From positions 558,001 to 622,000 of the forward strand of contig CBDBEL010000002.1 of NCBI GenBank assembly GCA_965204415.1: a stretch of DNA of 64,000 nt. The letters are read 5' to 3'. The stretch's first letter is position 1. Every line of letters starts with the position of its first letter. The notes beneath the pieces were generated by a model. That model saw only the letters and a list, made by a program, of their open reading frames with translations, searched no databases and was not told the DNA's origin. The position numbers and the translations under genes are program-made. Source of the DNA: Aldehydirespirator sp965204415. GTDB lineage: Bacteria > Actinomycetota > Acidimicrobiia > Acidimicrobiales > Aldehydirespiratoraceae. This document shows, in pieces, positions 59,883-64,000 of this stretch.

Positions 59883-59935
59883 TTGTCAGACACGTCTTGA
59901 TATGCTCCTGCACTCCATCTATAGTTGTCTGACAA
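59883..59935 (+). promoter_or_regulatory. importer promoter flanked by two GntR-type boxes
   Basis: -35 TTGATA (59897-59902), 17-base spacer, -10 TATAGT (59920-59925). Box 1 TTGTC-A-GACAC (59883-59893, one mismatch) lies just before the -35; box 2 TTGTC-T-GACAA (59925-59935, perfect) overlaps the expected transcription start, a classic repression layout. The arrangement of box 1 and the -35 matches the promoter at 56524 base for base in several places, showing duplication. Confidence 0.75.
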
Positions 59936-59961
59936 GTGGACTGTGTTCGGTGAGGCAGCAG

Positions 59962-60195
59962 ATGACCGAGACTAGATGGGCAGGGCGACACACCAGCAAG
60001 GACAGGCTCCGCCGACTCGAGGGGATCCCGTTCCTCAGCGATCGGCTTCCTCAGCGATCTGCTTCCTCTGCGAACTGCGAGCGCGGCAGAAGAGAGTGGG
60101 TGCGAGCACATGATCGCGGGGCGCGGCGAGCGCACGCGAGGGGTCGCCCAGCCGGGTGGTCCAAGACAACGTCTCCAAGGAGGGGATTCAAATGA
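59962..60195 (+). pseudogene. internally deleted copy of the MTHFSD-like gene, now a leader frame of the importer
   Basis: The frame starts METRWAGRH-like: MTETRWAGRHTSKDRLRR matches MADARWAGRHEAKDDLRS of the gene at 56607, then jumps to LEGIPFL, which matches LAGIPFL at that gene's C-terminus. Some 210 codons between are gone. The promoter and operator before it are duplicated too. After about residue 28 the frame runs through three 16-base repeats and arbitrary basic sequence, yet stays open to a TGA that overlaps the lipoprotein ATG (ATGA). It may be translated as a 77-residue leader that couples to the lipoprotein. Confidence 0.7.
60029..60076 (+). repeat. three-copy 16-bp tandem repeat
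   Basis: Units of SKTTCCTCAGCGATCK-type sequence start at 60029, 60045 and 60061 (third unit TTCCTCTGCGAACT). The repeat lies in the importer leader inside the deleted gene copy. Sixteen bases would shift the frame on each gain or loss. Confidence 0.75.
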
Positions 60196-61295
60196 TGAAG
60201 ACACCATCGCGGCTCATAGGCGGGCTGCTGCTCACATTCGCGCTGATCGCAACAGGCTGCGGGGACGACTCGGATGCGCCGGCGAGCGCTCCCGACGACA
60301 CCGTCCCCGCGCCTGCACCGACCGAGCCGGCGCCCGAGCCCGAGCCCGAGCCCGAGCCCGTACCTGAGCCCGAGCCCGAGCCTGAACCCGTTCGCGTTGC
60401 GCTTGTCCTGCCCGGATCCATCAACGACGGCGGCTGGAACCAGGGCGCGTACGAGGGTCTCGCCGCGCTCACGGGTGACGACTTCGAGACGGCGTTCACC
60501 GAGAACGTACCCCAAGCCGACATTCCGTCGACCGTCGAGGGCTATGCGCTCGACGGATTCGACCTCGTGATCGGCCACGGCTTCGAGTTCGGCACGACCG
60601 TCTCGGAGCTGGCTCCCGAGCACCCCGGCACGAACTTCTTCGCAACCACGTTCACCCCTGATCCAGACGTGGAGTTGCCGTCCAACCTCACGTTCATCGA
60701 CCCCCAGTACTACACCATCTCCTACGCAGCCGGCGCGCTGGCCGCGCTCCAATCGGAGGCCGGAGTCGTGGGAATCGTCGGCGGCGGGGACATCCCGACG
60801 CAGCGAGTCATGATCGAGGCCTTCAAGGCCGGCGCTGCTGAGACCGTGGAGGGCGTGGAGGCGCTGGATGTACTGACCGGGAGCTGGGACGATCCACAAC
60901 TCGGGCGAGAGGCCGCGGCGGCCATGATCGGCCAGGGCGCCGATGTGATCCTCCACATCGCGGACACCACCGGACTCGGCGCGATCGAGGGTGCGACCGA
61001 GCAGGGAGTGGAGGTCATCGGGTTCTGGCAGGACCAGACGGAGACGGCTCCCGAGTTGATGCTCACGAGCTTCAAGATGGAGTTGCCGAAGATCGTCGAG
61101 TTCCTCGGCCGGAACCTGGGCAGCGCCGACTATCCGGCAGGAACGGAGTGGGCTCCCACAACCGAGTTCATGTGGACCTTCACCTACGGGGACGGCGACC
61201 ACAACTCAGGTCTCGTGTCGGCCGACGACTGGACTGAGTTCGAGGGCATCTTCGAGCAGGTCAACTCCGGCGCGATCTCCGTGCCCACCCACTGA
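60192..61295 (+). CDS. BMP-family (nucleoside-binding) ABC transporter lipoprotein
   Basis: A 367-residue lipoprotein of the basic membrane protein/PnrA type. Signal peptide with lipobox LIATGCGDD, a Pro-Glu tether (PAPEPEPEPEPVPEPEPEPE), then the binding domain (VALVLPGSINDGGWNQGAYE; DLVIGHGFEFGTTVSELAPE; PQYYTISYAAGALAAL). SINDGGWNQ is the family's N-terminal signature and GFEF stands in for the usual G-x-F. These proteins feed purine nucleosides to YufO/YufP-type importers. AAGGAGG lies ahead of ATG 60192; a second ATG follows immediately. Confidence 0.9.
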   Translation: MMKTPSRLIGGLLLTFALIATGCGDDSDAPASAPDDTVPAPAPTEPAPEPEPEPEPVPEPEPEPEPVRVALVLPGSINDGGWNQGAYEGLAALTGDDFETAFTENVPQADIPSTVEGYALDGFDLVIGHGFEFGTTVSELAPEHPGTNFFATTFTPDPDVELPSNLTFIDPQYYTISYAAGALAALQSEAGVVGIVGGGDIPTQRVMIEAFKAGAAETVEGVEALDVLTGSWDDPQLGREAAAAMIGQGADVILHIADTTGLGAIEGATEQGVEVIGFWQDQTETAPELMLTSFKMELPKIVEFLGRNLGSADYPAGTEWAPTTEFMWTFTYGDGDHNSGLVSADDWTEFEGIFEQVNSGAISVPTH

Positions 61296-61417
61296 GAGCG
61301 CGAGCCGAGCGGGTGTGGCAAGTCGCCAGTCCTCCAGCGGCTTGCCGCACCTAGCTCCCAGCGCACCGTCTAGAGCTGCCATGGCGGAACGGTAGAGCGA
61401 GGGGGCGGGCAGCCGGG

Positions 61418-62932
61418 ATGAGGGTGGAACTCCGCGGCATCACCATGACCTTTCCTGGCGTCGTTGCCAACGATTCCGTCGATCTCAGCGTCGAGGCGGG
61501 GGAGGTCCACGCCCTTCTCGGCGAGAACGGGGCCGGCAAGAGCACCCTCATGAACGTCCTGTACGGCCTCCTGCAGCGCGACGCAGGGTCGATCACCGTC
61601 GACGGCGCGCCGGTCGAGATCCGTCGAACCTCCGACGCCATCGCGCTCGGCATCGGGATGGTGCACCAGGACTTCCTGCTGATACCCAGGATGACCATCC
61701 TCGACAATGTCCTCGTCGGGGTGAGGGCGGGGCCCGGAGCAGGCCGGTGGGGCGCCCTGGACCGTGAGGGGGCCCGGGATCGGCTGACAGCGCTGTCGAG
61801 CGAGTACGGGCTGGGAGTCGACCCGGACTCACGAGTGGCCGACCTCTCGGTCGGCGAGCAGCAGCGCGTCGAGATACTCAAACTCCTCTTCCGGGAGGCT
61901 CGCCTCCTGATCCTCGACGAGCCCACGTCGGTGCTGGGGCCGGTCGAGTCTGCCGGCCTGTTCGAGGTCGTTGACCGCCTGCGCGATCACGGCGAGAGCA
62001 TCGTGCTCATCACCCACAAGCTCAAGGAGGTGCTCGCTCACACCGACAATGTGACGGTGATGCGTTCCGGCCGAAACGTCGCCACAAAGCGGACGTCATC
62101 GACGACGGCTCGCGAGCTCGCTGAGCTGATGGTGGGCGAGAGCGTGCCGGACCAGCTTCGAAGCGAGAGGAGCGCTCCGTCCGAGGAGCGCCCGGCCGCG
62201 CGGGTGGACCGTCTGGACCTTACCGATGCCTCGGGCCTCGCCCGCCTCACCGGCGTGTCCCTGGATGTCAACCGTGGGGAGATCTTCGGCATCGCGGGCG
62301 TCAGCGGCAACGGGCAGAGCGAGCTGGCCGAGTCCATCGTCGGGCTTCGCAGGCAGACCGGCGGCCACATCCACCTCGGCGGGGACGCCATAGACCATCA
62401 CTCGGTGTCCATGCGACGGCACTCCGGTGTGCGCTACGTGCCGGCTGACCGCAGAGGCGTCGGCTCGATCGAGGCGATGTCGATCACGAAGAACATCATT
62501 CTCGGGTCCTGCGGCCGATTCAGCCGCCACGGGTTCCTGCGGCGGCGGAAGGCGTCCGAGACGGCGGAGGAACTCATCGACCGCTATGACGTGCTCACGC
62601 CATCGACTGAGTTCTCGGCCGGAAACCTGTCCGGCGGCAACCTCCAGAAGATGATCCTCGCCCGGGAGCTCGAGGGCGGCGCCCGGCTGCTCGTAGTTGA
62701 ACAGCCGACCAGAGGACTCGACGTCAAAGCCACTGCCCGGGTACGCCAGACGCTCCTCGACTGCCGCGACGCCGGGATGGGGGTGTTGCTGATATCGGTC
62801 GACCTCGACGAGCTGTTGGAGCTCTCGGATCGCATCGGCGTCATGTTCGAGGGCCGAATGGTTGCCGTCGTCCCCAACGAGGATGTCGACATCGGCGACC
62901 TCGGGCTGTTGATGGCCGGCATTGTGTCATGA
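61418..62932 (+). CDS. nucleoside/sugar-type ABC importer ATPase with two ATPase domains
   Basis: A 504-residue double ATPase of the RbsA/YufO type. Domain 1: Walker A GENGAGKSTLMNVLYGL, signature DLSVGEQQRVEILKLL, Walker B LLILDEPTSVLGP. Domain 2: degenerate Walker A region GVSGNGQSELAESIVGL, signature NLSGGNLQKMILAREL, then LLVVEQPTRGLDVKA. The TSVLGPVE and QPTRGLDVKA phrases suit the nucleoside rather than the ribose group. ATG at 61418. Its stop overlaps the permease ATG (ATGA). Confidence 0.93.
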   Translation: MRVELRGITMTFPGVVANDSVDLSVEAGEVHALLGENGAGKSTLMNVLYGLLQRDAGSITVDGAPVEIRRTSDAIALGIGMVHQDFLLIPRMTILDNVLVGVRAGPGAGRWGALDREGARDRLTALSSEYGLGVDPDSRVADLSVGEQQRVEILKLLFREARLLILDEPTSVLGPVESAGLFEVVDRLRDHGESIVLITHKLKEVLAHTDNVTVMRSGRNVATKRTSSTTARELAELMVGESVPDQLRSERSAPSEERPAARVDRLDLTDASGLARLTGVSLDVNRGEIFGIAGVSGNGQSELAESIVGLRRQTGGHIHLGGDAIDHHSVSMRRHSGVRYVPADRRGVGSIEAMSITKNIILGSCGRFSRHGFLRRRKASETAEELIDRYDVLTPSTEFSAGNLSGGNLQKMILARELEGGARLLVVEQPTRGLDVKATARVRQTLLDCRDAGMGVLLISVDLDELLELSDRIGVMFEGRMVAVVPNEDVDIGDLGLLMAGIVS

Positions 62933-64000
62933 GCCGGCGAAACCCTGCCGTCCCGCTGATCGAACGCCGCCGGACTCCCATCGGCGGGCCGTGGTTCGGG
63001 ATCGCCATCGCGCTCGCCGCCGTGGCCACCGGCTTGCTGCTGGGCGGTTTGCTGTTCATCCCGTTCGACAGCGCGCCGGTTGACGGGTACTCGACGCTGT
63101 TCAGGGAGGGATTCGGCACTCGCCGCGGCCTTGGCGACACGCTCGTGAAGGCGGCGCCGCTGATCTTCATCGGTCTGGGCACGATCGTCACGTGGCGGGC
63201 CGGGTTCTTCTTCCTGGGCTTCCAGGGATGCCTGTTGATCGGGGCGACGGGTTCGGCGGTCGTCGCCCTCGCGGCCTCCGACGGACGGCCACTGGATTGG
63301 GCGCCGACCGCGGTCATGATCCCGCTGACGCTGGCCGCTGCCGCGGTCGCCGCGGGCATCTGGAGCGGGATCGTCGGCTACCTCAAGGCCCGTCACGACG
63401 GCAACGAAGTGCTCTTGTCACTGATGATGAACTTCGTGGCTGCGTTCTTGTTGAACTATCTGGTGAGCGGGCCCATACGCGCCGAGGGGGCGCTCCCGCA
63501 AACCGAGCGGTTCGACGAGTCCGCCCACCTGCCGCTGCTTCTCGGCTCGTCGAACAACCTCCACTTCGGCGTCGTCGTGGCGGCCGTCCTGGTCGTGGCC
63601 ATCGCCGGGGTGTTCCGCCTGACAGCCTTCGGGTACGACCTGATCGCCACCGGCCACAGCGCCCGGGCGGCTCGCTACGGCGGGATAGGTATCGCGGCGC
63701 GAACCATCCAGGCTTCAGTGTTGGGTGGCGCTCTCGCCGGCCTCGCGGGGTGGTCGCAGGTGCTCGGCGTCCAGTACCGACTGCTCGACGGCCTCGACAC
63801 GACAACGGGATTCGAGGGGATCGTGGCCGCACTGCTCGGAGGCTTGAGACCGATCGGAACGGCGGTGTCGTCCTTCTTGCTGGGCGGCCTGTCGATTGGA
63901 GCGCAGGTCATGCAGCGCCGGACGGGCATTCCCGCATCGATGGCTCAAGTGATCCAGGGCCTGATCGTCCTCGCGATACTCGCCAGCGGGCCGCTGCGCT
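62929..64000 (+). CDS. nucleoside-type ABC importer permease (YufP-like), 3' end outside window
   Basis: The frame from ATG 62929 is open to the window edge: 357 residues so far. About eight hydrophobic helices are visible, with the family's phrases TWRAGFFFLGFQGCLLIGA, NEVLLSLMMNFVAAFLLNYL, GYDLIATGHSARAARYGGI, and GFEGIVAALLGGLRPIG. The YDLIATGHSARAARYGGI loop contacts the ATPase. A second permease gene (YufQ-like) is expected just beyond the window. Coupled to the ATPase gene by ATGA. Confidence 0.9.
   Translation, partial: MSRRNPAVPLIERRRTPIGGPWFGIAIALAAVATGLLLGGLLFIPFDSAPVDGYSTLFREGFGTRRGLGDTLVKAAPLIFIGLGTIVTWRAGFFFLGFQGCLLIGATGSAVVALAASDGRPLDWAPTAVMIPLTLAAAAVAAGIWSGIVGYLKARHDGNEVLLSLMMNFVAAFLLNYLVSGPIRAEGALPQTERFDESAHLPLLLGSSNNLHFGVVVAAVLVVAIAGVFRLTAFGYDLIATGHSARAARYGGIGIAARTIQASVLGGALAGLAGWSQVLGVQYRLLDGLDTTTGFEGIVAALLGGLRPIGTAVSSFLLGGLSIGAQVMQRRTGIPASMAQVIQGLIVLAILASGPLR

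Overview
The window is one contiguous stretch of a high-GC bacterial chromosome. By eye it is close to 70% G+C, with strong G/C third positions, many GTG starts and many ATGA/TGATG/GTGA overlaps. Flavin/F420-type luciferase-family oxidoreductases, two cytochromes P450, an eukaryote-like IleRS, sucCD, and a dense set of transporters and oxygenases suggest an actinomycete. My best guess is a marine or host-associated member of the Acidimicrobiia; this is inference from gene content, not from a marker gene. No rRNA, tRNA, CRISPR array, transposase or prophage was recognised.

Layout. 1-6.3 kb is housekeeping: PcrA helicase 3' end, AlaX-type tRNA editing protein, sucC-sucD, purH. 6.3-34.7 kb is a large catabolic island. 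It holds homocysteine methyltransferase-like and TauD-like genes, three luciferase-family oxidoreductases, two P450s, a glutamine-synthetase-like ligase, two class I glutamine amidotransferase-fold hydrolases, an HpaD-like extradiol dioxygenase, an acetoacetate-decarboxylase-like protein, two dehydrogenases (SDR, acyl-CoA), an aromatic amino acid decarboxylase, a MarR regulator, a branched-chain-type ABC importer (with a LivM-LivG fusion), an FAH-family hydrolase, an HpaE-like aldehyde dehydrogenase and an enoyl-CoA hydratase. Inserted in it are a VapBC-like toxin-antitoxin pair (13.0-13.6 kb) and an Abi/HEPN gene of visibly lower GC preceded by a multi-hairpin segment (33.0-33.8 kb). 34.7-44.9 kb returns to housekeeping: GPP34-like protein, nrdB-nrdA, an IPNS-like oxygenase, ileS, an SDR. 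45.5-55.8 kb is an osmolyte system: a ProU/OpuA-type ABC importer with two tandem, unusually extended permeases, then a gene carrying every metal ligand and the catalytic residues of the DMSP lyase DddP, a 3-hydroxyisobutyrate-dehydrogenase-family gene and a 2OG oxygenase. 56.5-64 kb is a purine/nucleoside unit: a 5-formyl-THF cyclo-ligase-like gene, an 8-oxoguanine-deaminase-like amidohydrolase, a GntR/UTRA regulator, and a BMP-type nucleoside ABC importer whose permease runs off the window edge.

How the parts fit. Two local regulons can be read from repeated palindromes. A CGTTTGG-N2-CCGAACG-like box lies before the glutamine-synthetase-like gene, the acetoacetate-decarboxylase-like gene and in the divergent MarR/importer promoter. 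A TTGTC-N-GACAA box lies at all promoters of the purine unit. The catabolic island reads as a pathway for an aromatic amino acid or amine: decarboxylation, gamma-glutamylation, oxidation, extradiol ring cleavage and HpaE/HpaG-like lower steps. The transporter-DddP block reads as DMSP/betaine uptake and cleavage. Both pathway readings are hypotheses built on family membership and motif conservation.

The window also holds a family of intergenic repeats (at least five copies), four distinct short tandem repeats that touch coding starts or domain linkers, and a leader with four tandem ATG-TGA start-stop elements before a P450.
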